A stretch of DNA of 64,000 nucleotides from Hofstenia miamia (taxonomy: Eukaryota; Xenacoelomorpha; Acoela). Under the pieces are notes generated by a model. It had not been told where the DNA came from and searched no databases. It was given only the letters and a program-made list of their open reading frames with translations. The stretch spans positions 1,518,645-1,582,644 of the forward strand of contig SCFE01000010.1 of NCBI GenBank assembly GCA_004352715.1. The letters are read 5' to 3'. Positions 12,270-23,644 of this stretch are shown piece after piece. The stretch's first letter is position 1; each line of letters begins with the position of its first letter. The position numbers were made by a program, and so were the translations under genes.

Positions 12270-12675
12270 CCCAATAGCAAAGATAGGTGGTGCAGTGTGG
12301 ATAATGAATTTCAAATGCCACGCGGGTTGCGGTGCGGGTGGACATTTTTATTTTGTTACATGTGTATTACTAAAGTTGGACATTTTTATTTTGTTACATG
12401 TGTATTACTAAAGTAATACAATATTTATTATACTACGAAAACAATATAATAAATATACTTGACATCATTCACTCAATTAAACAAAATTAAAAGAATATAA
12501 ATTCGGTGATTGATATTTTTTTGGCTTAATTACTAGAAAATAACGGGTGTGCTGCGGTGCGGGTGAATTTTTCTAACAGACATGCGGCTGCGGTGCTGTT
12601 GCGGTTCCACTCACTTACGGGTGCGGTGCAATACGGTTATAAAAAATTCCACTCACGTCCATCTATTCCCAATAG
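12270..12675. mobile_element. hAT-type MITE with perfect 8-bp target duplication
   Basis: The element body is 12,278-12,667 (390 bp), flanked on both sides by CCCAATAG (12,270-12,277 and 12,668-12,675), the 8-bp duplication expected of hAT transposases. The ends are imperfect inverted repeats: left CAAAGATAGGTGGTGCAGTG, right end reversed AATAGATGGACGTGAGTGG. Both subterminal zones are rich in GCGGTGCGGGTG words, typical of hAT subterminal repeats. There is no coding capacity. A 38-bp internal direct duplication lies at 12,340-12,415. Confidence 0.8.
12340..12415. repeat. 38-bp direct tandem duplication inside the hAT MITE
   Basis: The unit beginning GGACATTTTTATTTTGTTAC occupies 12,340-12,377 and repeats without visible change at 12,378-12,415. 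Confidence 0.9.
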
Positions 12676-13289
12676 TTAAATAAATGTTTTTACCAATATT
12701 TTATGTTTTCAGTTTTTTTAAAGCTTATCGTTATTTCATGTATATAATAAACATGGAAAACCTCATTAATATCCATTGAAAGAGAAACAGATTAATATAG
12801 ATTAATATATTATTACTACTAAAAAATATACATGAATAATTAACGTTTCCGCTAAACACATTTTCCGTAAACCTAATTGCAGCTTTTAACTAAAACAAAT
12901 TCATTACAATTAAGTGAAGTATTGTTTTAATTACCTATGAAGTCTTAGAATGACACTTCGTTAAATTGAAAAAATATTTTGACAGGTAGATTTCAGTGTT
13001 TTTCTTTGATTTATGACATTAAGGTTAACTTCATGCTTTCTATTGGACAGGCGCTTCACACTCCCTTAAATCATTAACTTCAACTTAAAGTAAAAGTGAT
13101 AGACATTTTAAAATATTATTCTTACAATCCTTATTCTCTATTATTATTTTTATTATTATTATTATTAGAAATTTTGAAAATAATTTTAAATAGTCAAATA
13201 TTAGAAAGAAACAGTTTCATTTCAACTTAATTTCCTATTATGTGCTTAAAAATGTTATAAATAAACTAGATAATAATAAATCTTGTGGA

Positions 13290-14285
13290 TCCAGTAACCA
13301 AATTTAGGTGTACTCCAAGGAACTGTACTAGGCCCCATTCTATTTGCGTTATACGAAAATGATATTTCAAACGGAACTATTTACCAATAAAGAGATGATA
13401 CTTGCATATTACGAAGAGCAAAAAAATCATTTTGAGGCAACCAGACATTTGACAAAAGATATTGCAAATCTCGTAACATATTTCAATTGCAATAAACTAA
13501 AAATTAATTCTGATAAAACACAATTTATCATTTTTTCATCCAAAGAACAAAGAAAGTTTACTGAAAATATTATTGTTTGTGATACTGAAATTATTCAAAT
13601 CACACGTGTAAATTACCTTGGTGTACTAATAGACAATGACTTAAAATTAGATAATTTTCTTTCCCAAAAATTAAAAAAGATTTGCGTCATGTGGGAAACA
13701 CATTTCATGTAGACCTAATTAATTCATTTGTGCTGAGTCTAATTAATTACTCTTTCAAAATATAACATCCCAAAAACATTCAACACTATCAAAAAATTTT
13801 TAACTGGTCATACACAAGTAAGATCATCATATAATATCTTAGCCCTGAGACACAAGTAAGATCATCATATAATATCTTAGCCCTGAGTTACTTTATTCAG
13901 TATAAATCTCTATGTATAATTCATAAATTTATTCATGAATTAAGTTCATTAAGTTCTCTTAACAATTACATTACAATCAATAAAAGGAATAAAACACTTT
14001 TTAGTGTCAATAATAGTCAAGATGCATTTTCCTTCAATTCCTTAATCGTATGGAATGGAATAAGTATCGATATAAAATGTGAAAAATTATAAACAATTCA
14101 AAAAAGCAAATTTTATTGAATAAACAAAAGTTACTGGGCATAGATAATAAACTCAATGCATGGTCGAATTATTTTTAAGACGGCTCTTTCATTAATAATG
14201 CATATGTAAATAGTTTTGTAAGTATGTTGTCATGTGTTAGTTTGTAGACTTTATAAACATATTAGCAATAAATTGCTTTTACTCT
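13290..14285 (+). mobile_element. LINE RT fragment (family E), with 3' end
   Basis: PNLGVLQGTVLGPILFALY is followed by YQ-stop-RDDTCI at 13,305-13,410, so the YADD box is broken by a stop and substitution. An open frame at 13,344-13,712 carries the connecting region and VNYLGVLIDNDLKLDNFLSQ. The thumb and C-terminal tail continue in shifted frames to about 14,090 (INYSFKIYHPKNIQHYQK-type, SYNILALSYFIQYKSLCII, AFSFNSLIVWNGIS). A 38-bp duplication sits within this tail at 13,813. The 3' untranslated part ends near 14,280 at GCAATAAATTGCTTTTAC, directly against a (TTA)n tract. It is the same family as the minus-strand copy at 11,250-12,140. Confidence 0.75.
13813..13888. repeat. 38-bp direct tandem duplication within LINE coding sequence
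   Basis: The unit beginning CACAAGTAAGATCATCATAT lies at 13,813-13,850 and again at 13,851-13,888; only the last base differs. It interrupts the LINE reading frame (38 is not a multiple of 3). Confidence 0.9.
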
Positions 14286-14301
14286 TATTATTATTATTTC
14301 A
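14286..14301. repeat. (TTA)n tract between two converging retrotransposon 3' ends
   Basis: A short TTATTATTATT run separates the 3' end of the plus-strand LINE (to about 14,280) from the 3' end of the minus-strand R2-like copy. Confidence 0.75.
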
Positions 14302-14890
14302 TTTCTTCTCACTCACTGCTCCAAGTGCTCCTACAACTACCGGGACTACTTCAACCTTCTTCAACTTCCATAACAGCCTTTCTATTTCCTCTGCAAACTC
14401 GCTGTACTTGTCTATCTTCTCTTTCTCGTTGCTTTCTACATTTCTGTCCTTTGGTATTGCTATGTCTATCACTGTTCCCAATCTTTTCTCTTTGTCTACC
14501 ACTTCTCTGTTTGGTCTCCGTGCTTCTATTACCTTGCTCGTCTGGATGTTGAAATCCCACAACTATCTTAATTTCCTCATTTTCTATTACTCTATGTGGT
14601 TTGTGCTCATACCACTTGTCTCCTGATTCTAACCCATGCTGCCTGCTTAAGCTCCAATGTACAATCCGTCCCACCTTGTCATGCCAGAACTTATACTCAT
14701 TCTGCGCCAACTTCCCACACCCTGCTATCAGATGATCTACTGTCTCACACTCTTTCTTACATAGCCTACACTTATCACTTACTTCTGCTCTTCTGTCTAT
14801 ATGCTTCTTCACCCAGTTTGTTCTTATTGCTTGCTCCTGTGCTGCCATTATTAGTGCTTCTGTTTCTCTCTTCAGTCCTGCCTTCTTTAT
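14288..14890 (-). mobile_element. R2-like retrotransposon C terminus: CCHC knuckle and restriction-like endonuclease
   Basis: The minus-strand frame from about 14,848 encodes NWVKKHIDRRAEVSDKCRLC, then ECETVDHLIAGCGKLAQNEY, giving a C-x2-C-x8-H-x4-C knuckle. HDKVGRIVHWSLSRQHGLE and DKWYEHKPHRVIENEEIK follow. After a frameshift near 14,560 comes the nuclease segment: WDFNIQTSKVIEARRPN, then VVDKEKRLGTVIDIAIPKD, then EKEKIDKYSEFAEEIERL and VEVVPVVVGALGAVS, ending near 14,299. In RLE domains the nuclease box is (R/K)PD...D/E; here RPD reads RPN, so the site is probably dead. The copy is 5'-truncated at about 14,890 in a (TTA)n tract and abuts another (TTA)n at its 3' end. Confidence 0.85.
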
Positions 14891-14923
14891 TATTATTATT
14901 ACTATTATTATTATTATTATTAT
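14889..14923. repeat. (TTA)n microsatellite
   Basis: TTATTATTATTA with one ACT interruption. It marks the 5' truncation point of the R2-like copy and the start of the 915-bp duplication. Confidence 0.85.
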
Positions 14924-16739
14924 CTACATTTATTTTAAAGTGGTTTGCAGTTTTTTTATGTATTACACAAAAAGAAGTTGATTTTGATTCTTATTAGGCA
15001 TTATTACAAAAAATATTGGAAACAAAAAATAACAGTAAGTAAATAGCGGTCAGTTGATTGACTGGAGCGTTCACAAAGTAATTGGAATCGGGTTGAGATT
15101 TTCAAACGCGAAACCATCCACAATATTAGCTTCATAGAAATGTTTTCTTTAATTTAGCTGTTTATCTCTACTGAATTTTTATATATGTTAATCGAAAACA
15201 GCCTAGAGTTCAGTAAACTGGGGTAACATTGAACACTTGACACATTCCTGTTTATATATTTCAGAAATCAAGACAAAACTGCAAAACTTTGCTCTTTTAT
15301 AGTGGGAGTGACCTAATAAGTGATATTCATGGAGATGTAACCTATCCATAATAATATAGAATTTGCAAAAAGCACGAAAATATAGGCGTTCAAAGTTATC
15401 CGTGAATTGGGTTAATTTTGAACACTATTTATAATTAGATCTTCTTGGTACCACGTTGCCAACAATCCATCCCCACTTCAAAACTAAACAAATAAATAGC
15501 ATTTCCAATTCAAATTTAAACATTTTAATGACCAATTCAATTAATAACATTATGCAAACTAAAATTTATCACATGCAAATACACAAAAAGCAATACTATA
15601 TCACAACAAAACACTTATTAACATAATAACTATCAAGTCACATTGAGAGGATCCTAATTTTGACAATTGTACTAGGTAATTACTTGATTGCTAAAAATTT
15701 GGCTGTCACTGCATAACTTTGAACATGTTCAAAGTTACCCGAAACAAAGTCAGGATACGATTTGCATATGAATAGGGTCAAATACATCAGTTGTTAAGCT
15801 TGTGACATCAAGTTTATGTGTAAGATTATTATTATTATCTACATTTATTTTAAAGTGGTTTGCAGTTTTTTTATGTATTACACAAAAAGAAGTTGATTTT
15901 GATTCTTATTAGGCATTATTACAAAAAATATTGGAAACAAAAAATAACAGTAAGTAAATAGCGGTCAGTTGATTGACTGGAGCGTTCACAAAGTAATTGG
16001 AATCGGGTTGAGATTTTCAAACGCGAAACCATCCACAATATTAGCTTCATAGAAATGTTTTCTTTAATTTAGCTGTTTATCTCTACTGAATTTTTATATA
16101 TGTTAATCGAAAACAGCCTAGAGTTCAGTAAACTGGGGTAACATTGAACACTTGACACATTCCTGTTTATATATTTCAGAAATCAAGACAAAACTGCAAA
16201 ACTTTGCTCTTTTATAGTGGGAGTGACCTAATAAGTGATATTCATGGAGATGTAACCTATCCATAATAATATAGAATTTGCAAAAAGCACGAAAATATAG
16301 GCGTTCAAAGTTATCCGTGAATTGGGTTAATTTTGAACACTATTTATAATTAGATCTTCTTGGTACCACGTTGCCAACAATCCATCCCCACTTCAAAACT
16401 AAACAAATAAATAGCATTTCCAATTCAAATTTAAACATTTTAATGACCAATTCAATTAATAACATTATGCAAACTAAAATTTATCACATGCAAATACACA
16501 AAAAGCAATACTATATCACAACAAAACACTTATTAACATAATAACTATCAAGTCACATTGAGAGGATCCTAATTTTGACAATTGTACTAGGTAATTACTT
16601 GATTGCTAAAAATTTGGCTGTCACTGCATAACTTTGAACATGTTCAAAGTTACCCGAAACAAAGTCAGGATACGATTTGCATATGAATAGGGTCAAATAC
16701 ATCAGTTGTTAAGCTTGTGACATCAAGTTTATGTGTAAG
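14910..16739. repeat. 915-bp direct tandem duplication
   Basis: The unit 14,910-15,824 is repeated head to tail at 15,825-16,739. Both start in ATTATTATTATTATCTAC and end in CAAGTTTATGTGTAAG. The offset is 915 at both the first and last shared words, so there is no net indel, and I saw no mismatch in the stretches compared. Each unit comprises about 301 bp of flank plus the first 614 bp of the TIR element described at 16,126. It is either a recent segmental duplication or an assembly artefact. Confidence 0.95.
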
Positions 16740-17062
16740 CCGTAGATGATTACAAAATTATTGAATGTTTTCAATAATAATTTATCCAAAAAATAGGTTT
16801 ACTTACTGTAGAAAGATAAAAGTATACACAATGACGAAAATGTGGCTTTCTTTGTTCACCATCGAAATTGAAATGTACAGACCGCAGCAAATGTTACAGG
16901 ACCAAAGTTCAACATTGTGTTAATTCTGATATAATTAAAAATTCAAATTATGTAAGAAGATTGAGAATATATTTATTAAATATCAAAGTAAAAGGCAATA
17001 AAACATTTTCTAATTGTGGCGTTCAATGTTACCCCGTCTTTCAATGTTATCCCAGTTTACTG
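16126..17062. mobile_element. DNA transposon or MITE with CAGTAAACTGGG inverted termini
   Basis: The left end reads CAGTAAACTGGGGTAACATT (16,126). The right end, reversed from 17,062, reads CAGTAAACTGGGATAACATT, so the inverted repeats match for at least 20 bases with one difference. Motifs of the type GTTCAAAGTTACCC, GTTCAATGTTACCCC and GAACATGTTCAAAGTTACCC recur inside in both orientations, giving subterminal repeats. The length is about 937 bp. No convincing transposase is encoded; the 72-codon frame at 16,868-17,086 is not recognisable. A target duplication is not evident (flanks AGTT and TATA). A second, partial left end lies at 15,211 because of the 915-bp duplication. Confidence 0.7.
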
Positions 17063-17822
17063 TATATTTTTAAATTATATTTCTAAGTTTTTGTTATTAA
17101 TAATTTTATACGTGTTCCCCAATCTTTTTTACTCTACATAGTGTAGTTTGTAGTTTTATAAAAATGTTTATATTTTTAAAAATGTTCTTTGCATATATAT
17201 TGTATATTACAAACTGATAAATATACTATTACCAGACTTATAATACTGTAGTACTGAATTGCAATTGCAATAATCAATCAAATATATAATAATAGTTTGA
17301 TTTGTAGTAATTATATTCTAAATAACGTTTAAATTAAAAAAATATCATTTACACGTATATGAATTTCACATAAATATCACCTACTTTTAAATATTTACGA
17401 AAAATTATGATTTTTAACCAAATTTGGAGATGAAGATATCAGTTCGACCCGACTAAAGTCCAACACCACCAGCTAGCAACTATGGCAATTTGCGTTGAAA
17501 GAATTTAGTCTATCGCTAAAGAAATTGCAAAGCTTTGCAGCTAAAATATTGAATGGCTGGATTACTGTATTTATAATTATAATTTACAGTGTAAATCACA
17601 CTAGAAGAATGATTGTGATCACCTTTGATAACATTTAATCTAATTGAGCACCGTATAGTAGTCTCCAAAGAATATGAGGTTAGTAAAGATGATGTTTACG
17701 AGGTAAAGCAAGTGTGAAGTCTAATATTAGAAGGTGAGAAATCATATGATACATATTTTGTAAATTTGATAGCAAATTCAAAAGGATGCCCACTAACGAT
17801 CCTCTGAAATGCAATCATTGTG
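17063..17822. other. AT-rich stretch without recognised genes
   Basis: No domain or repeat boundary was recognised between the TIR element and the next hAT element. Confidence 0.5.
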
Positions 17823-19750
17823 GTTAAGTACAGTGGCGTCAAACCTGGCGGGGGGGGGCTTAAGTCCAAAACTGAAATTTTTGCATATGATGTTATCAAG
17901 AATTTATCTGTATTTTAAACTTTTAGTATATTATATAACCAATTTCTATACAATTTTTATTATAATTACTAAATTACTGTACTGTTCAAAAGAAACTTCG
18001 AGATTATTATCTTAGTAATTCACAAATGAGATTTTAGAGCAATAATTTGAAGAAATTGTATATATCAACGCTAACACTAAATACAATAATGTTTCAATAT
18101 TCTTTTTATAACCAAGTAAAAGCTATTTGTAAAGTGAAATTTTACTGAAATTTTAAGGTATTTCAGCAAAGCCAGCAGAGACCAATCAATGTTGAAAATT
18201 TTTCCCGAAATAATATAATTTTTTTGCAAACAATATATTTTTCACAATCACATCAAGAAAATGCATTGCATTCTTTCAAATTTGAAGGAGGCAGTAGCAA
18301 TTTAGTTTTCTTCTGAAAGGAAGCCTGCCCTTAGGGATGCTTCGCTAACTGAAAAAGCTAAAACTTTAATCTTGAATAATAACCAACGGTGAACCAAAAA
18401 TATTTTAGCATGTAAGAATTTTTAAATTTTTATAAATTGGGCAATATTTTTACTCATGACAATTGTTGCAGAAGTTTATAGTTCTTTATTCAAAGCAATT
18501 ATTTACAAATATTTATTTTCTTTTTTTGACCTTGTCACATTGAAAACTAATTCTTTGCAAGAAATCGTTCTTCATGAAACATGATTGGGTACAGAAGCAA
18601 ACCAATTCTTGATTGAATTTTTGAGAACATAAAACAAGCTATTTTTTTTGAAAAAAACACGTTAAATATGTAAATTGTGTTAGATTAAAATAAACTTTCG
18701 TTACTGAAGAAATTTACCAGTCTAAGCAAAGCTTAAGTTTTTTTCAAGAATGACACTCACTGATGATAATCAAAGAGCTTGTGGGCTTTTTAAAAAAAGC
18801 AAAAGTTTTACAAATTTACAAATTTTTGGTGAATTTGCACCCATGAAATTGTTAAAGTTTGTAAAAAAAATGCATTATCTTTGATATTTGAAAACACAAA
18901 TTATTTTATGATGAAAATTCCAATTTCTTAAAATTCATTAAAATTTTCCCTATAGTTAAGGTTTAAATAGTCATGATTTTTGAATCCCATGGGTTATCAG
19001 CTAACCCCAAACATTTCTTCAAACAAACTGCTCAATCCCAACTAAGGATCACCCTGATCAAAGTCAGTGATCATGGCACCTAAAAGAGCTCTGACAGCAT
19101 AATTTCAACACATAAATAAAAGAGGAGGCTTTTCTCTATTGTGCTGCTTTTCAGATTTTAAAAAATTCATGGGTAATTTAATATAAAGCAGCCTCGTGTC
19201 TTTTTATACATTTTCAAAGAAATTTCTCCAAGGCTATTAGGAAATTTAGAAATCGTGAAACATGGACCAATCTATTGATGGATGTGCAGGAACGTACTGT
19301 CGAAAATTTCTACTGAGGCATATTCCTGTGGCTGAAGTATTTAAAAAGATTGACTATTTATAGTTGAAAACCTCGATTTTTAAGTAAGATTTAAATACAG
19401 ATTCCAACTAACATTCAGGTAATTCTAAGGGTTAGAGCACATGAGAAGAAGGCCGCACTTTAACTATTTCCTTATATGTATAGATAGGCCTCCCAAACCA
19501 GGTGAGGTAGAGGTATTGACGTCAAAAGCATCAGGGTTGAAGAAATCGAGCAAAGTCACACCATAACGGGTTCATGACCTAGATAAGAGCCGCTTTCTAT
19601 CTTGTGATGAACTCGTGAGTTATGGGTGGTTAAAAATTATGAAATTCCAAAGCTGTTTGAGGTTAATGATGTCTACTTCTTTATCCACTTTCAATTTTTT
19701 TGAACTTTAAGTCCCCTGATTTTTAAGGGGTGGACGCCTCTGCTTAAGTA
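17823..19750. mobile_element. hAT-type element, 1.9 kb, with near-perfect 8-bp target duplication
   Basis: The body is 17,831-19,742 (1,912 bp). The left end is CAGTGGCGTCAAACCTGGC followed by a run of nine G. The right end, reversed, is CAGAGGCGTCCACCCCTT. Flanking 8-mers are GTTAAGTA (17,823-17,830) and CTTAAGTA (19,743-19,750), identical in 7 of 8. CAGTGGCGT termini with G-runs are well known for hAT elements in animals. The interior is AT-rich and full of stops. Its length would suit a decayed or internally deleted autonomous copy, but I could not recognise a transposase. Confidence 0.75.
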
Positions 19751-22700
19751 ACGGTAATCGCGGTGCAAGTTACGTTGCAATATTACAAGGAATTTATACA
19801 AAAATTCATTCCAACAAAAATCAATTAATTATCTCTATATTCAGAAATATACATTATGCATATATTGGTTGTACTTGAATGTCAGAGACTTAAAATTTAA
19901 ATTTCAACAAACATGTATATTAAATTAAAACAACTGTAATGTAAAAGTCACAATTATCAGAAATAATTAAAACCCATGCTGTTGCGTAAACCGACTTCCA
20001 AATGGAATGCTGTTAAGCCATTTACCCCAATTATGATTAGATTTTTTTTCAATATGAGAAGCCCTTATTACGCGGAAAAACTCTTTCAATGGTCTAAAAT
20101 ACAACACAAAAAATCTTAGCAATTCAATCCGTAAAATTATATCACTGATCCGTATCCAAATAGGTATTCATTTTGACAATCCACATCAAACCCACAAGCA
20201 TTACGCATAAATCCACATGAATTTATGCAATCGGTATCCAAACTTGCTTTAAATACACATATGTCCAATTACAATTTTCAAGTAAATATCATTAATAGAA
20301 CACAGTGAAAATATAAGGAAAAGAAGCTGAAAGTATATGCTGAAATCATACGAAGCCATCAGCGATAAAAAGCCTGACATTTTAAATTCAATGTGGGCAT
20401 GTTGGACCTAGGTACGCGAACCCGTTTGAAAGCCCAGGCCGATTGCAAGTGTTTGTACATATTTCAGCAAAAATATTAATCGATTCGAATTTCCATTGCA
20501 ATCTGTTACACTGCACAAGATTCCCACTTAAACATGGTGATCTCAGGTTTTCTCTAATGAAAAATATCCTAAAATTCAAGTCTATCGCGAATGTAGCTGA
20601 CGTAATCATTGCAGTGACTTCACATTCAATAAAACAACAAATATGACATTGAGTATAATTTTTCAAAGACTTTAGAGGATTTGAAGTTCTATTTAATGGT
20701 TTGCTATTTTTAAAAGCGGCGTGTTTGATAAAGAATTCTATTCAGTTTTTACACGCTAAGTTAAGAATTTGAACAACAGCGCAAATGGCGTTGAGTTTTT
20801 GATGAATCAATTAGAAAAAGCCATCAATAAAAATTAACCCACGCAATGAATACAAATTTAGGAATGTGAATACTTAAAACTTAATTAGCGAAAGTAGAAC
20901 AGCCTTAAATGTAGCATGGCTCGATTAAAAAATCAATGCCGTGAAGTGACGTTAATTTTGACAACGCAGGCGTTCAGCCTCTCCTTTTAAACCATCGAAC
21001 ATTTTTTGTGAACACTCCTCCAAACTCCAAATATTTTGACAGTGTCCCATTTGTCCCAAAACTACAAAAAACTAAAAAACCTATATTCTAAGAATTGCAC
21101 TAAATCTCCCAATCTTTTGTTTTATGAAAACAAATGTACTGATTATATTAGAACAATTAAACACAAAGGTTGCTGTTTCTTAATAGAGCTTAGTTATTGG
21201 TAGAAAATTTAAAATACTCGAGAGTGTCATCTTAAATTGGTGAATTTTAAAGTTTAGAGGATCAAATAAGTGCGTCAGTAGTTTGAGATAAGCGTTTAAA
21301 ACAGCATAATTCTGAAATTTGTATAAACACCGAATTCATGATTTCCGTACGATCGAAGCTTTCTTTTTGAGAGAAGCGAAAATATTTACTTATTAATATC
21401 AACTATGATTTCTTGTTGATCAGAATTTAAATAACATTGTACATACAAATGTATTTTTTTTGCTTTGGGCAAACGTTTTTAAGATATTGTCAATAACGTA
21501 AGTCAGAGTTGTAAAGGAGTCGGACAAATTGGACCCGATCCTACCCATATATAACTAGGTAATTATTTAGAAAACGTCTCATGTAAAACGATATAATATG
21601 CATTTTCAATTATTTATTGCAAGGCCCTGCTTGTTGTCATATAGGACTCAAATATAAATATGCAAATTTTGGTTGGTCACAGCTCCTAGTTGCCTGTCAA
21701 TTATGAATATTATTTAAATTACTGAAGTTTAAATTTTTTCATTGCGATCCAACCTTACTCCATATATTTAGCTCAAAATATTACTGTAACTGATCTGGTT
21801 TTTGGTCTACCTGAGCAGTTGTGGAAATACGCCAGGTTATAGGAAAAATTAGCTGAAATGTCAAAACTCGCACAGTATTAGCAAATCAACCCAAATGCAA
21901 TGAATGCTGTATAATTTATTAGCAATACGTTGAAAAACAAAAATTTCATTTTGATATTTTACATTCGTATCTCATTCGTGCCAAAACTGAATTCAATTAT
22001 TTCAATTTCAGTGTGTAGATTGTATTATAAGTTTCAAAAACACGGCTCAAGTCCACCTTTGAACACGACTCGTTTTCAACTCTGACATGCATTCTACGTT
22101 CAATGAAATTATCCCCTAGATTGAATCAGTAGCATTAGCAAGTAGCAGGCAGATTTTACACGCATTTCCAGATTTTTAACAATTAATTACACACAGCTTC
22201 AAAAAAGAGTTCAACTTTCTCTAAGACAATTGTCTTCCTTAACGTTATTTTTGTATTAGTATGTTCTATTTATTCTTCATGTCGTTAGTTGAAAATATTC
22301 CAAACAATTTTTGGTTAAATGCAATGCAAAAATGCTTTTATTCATTGTTAATTTACCATTTGAAATATAAGAATGAAATACATGCTAAAATTCTTGTGGC
22401 AGATATAAAGTACTTGCGGGAATACTGCCACTTTTAATAAAAAAAATTTAAAGCGTATGTGCATGACTGGTTTTTGAGGTATTTAAGGCTGAAGCTGATT
22501 TTCATGAAGCACAAAAATGAAAAGTATATTCATTAACAGATAATTTTAAAGCCGCAATATTGATCAATAAATATTTTAGGGTTTATTAATAGAAACAAAC
22601 TTAAACGAAATATCCCCTTTTAGACCAATATTATAAATATTATACAATTCTGCATGTGTGTATTTGTCACAATATGTAAATTTTAAAATAAGTTCCAAAA

Positions 22701-23580
22701 TTGAAACAGTGTTGCATTAAAAAGTTTTCAATGCTTTTCAAATTCAATAGTTAGGCAATCATATGAGAATTAGGGTGTTAGAAGTGTAACAATGTCTTTG
22801 TGGATTTTGAGCCATAGCTATTATGAGAACCTCGTTATGACTTGTTTCATATCCGATGGACACGTCGGATGCTACTGATAGAAACATTGTTTCTCTAGGA
22901 CTGCCCAATATCTTTTACGAATGCAGTGATTGGACTGGATTAGCCGCACCCCTTTAGTGATGCAAAGTTGTTCATATCAAAATATCATTCAACCTTTCAT
23001 TATATAAACTCTATTTATCATACAGATTTTTACTTTTTCGAAGTAATATTTTTGTTGGCCTTTTTCGGAAGTGAAGGCTTGCATTAGACTCCACTTGACA
23101 TTCGTCTCCATTATTATTTTGATTTAAGAGCATAGAGAATAGAGATTAGATTTGGATTAAACAGCATGTTGACGAATTGAAAATTGTCTTTGATATTTCA
23201 CATCTTGAAATTAATAAAGCAATGTTAACAAATCAAAATTGATGTGAACATAGAACATTCTTGAATTTTTTAAATGCTTGGACCGGCTTTGGTCATGCTT
23301 GTGCTTGGGCAGAAGTATTAAGAAAATGGTTCTAGATATGGGCCGGAATTAAAAAATATCTTACTATTATTCAACAGTACCTGCAAGGTAACATAAATGC
23401 AGTGAATGCGATATAATTTGTAACCAATTTTTTGAAAAAAAAATTTTCATTTTAGTATACATTTCCAACGTACTCAAACTTGATTTATCAACCGAAAAAA
23501 TTAAACATAGCTGCAGAACACTAAAATGGGGCGATTCTATATGAATTTAAATGGACCGAAGCAGGTATAGTTTGAAATTT
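19751..23580. other. AT-rich stretch without recognised genes
   Basis: Only short chance frames are present (for example overlapping opposite-strand frames at 20,388-20,666). No RNA gene, domain or repeat boundary was recognised. Confidence 0.45.
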
Positions 23581-23604
23581 TTGACTCATGTACATATCTG
23601 GTGG

Positions 23605-23644
23605 GTGTATGCATAACCCCCATGCCCCCTTTGGCTACGCTACT
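23605..23644. mobile_element. Right terminus of a hAT-type element
   Basis: The sequence up to 23,644, read in reverse, is CAGTAGCGTAGCCAAAGGGG followed by further G-runs. This is the same terminal class as the elements at 17.8 and 35.1 kb. I found no matching left end, so the element is truncated or its start has decayed. Confidence 0.5.

Noticed and set aside
14234-14997. Plus-strand Leu/Ser-rich frames resembling membrane proteins
   Set aside because: They are antisense to the R2-like knuckle/nuclease region and to (TTA)n; hydrophobicity comes from that composition.
20388-20666. Overlapping opposite-strand frames of 92 and 67 codons
   Set aside because: No motif, no splice context and unremarkable length for chance.
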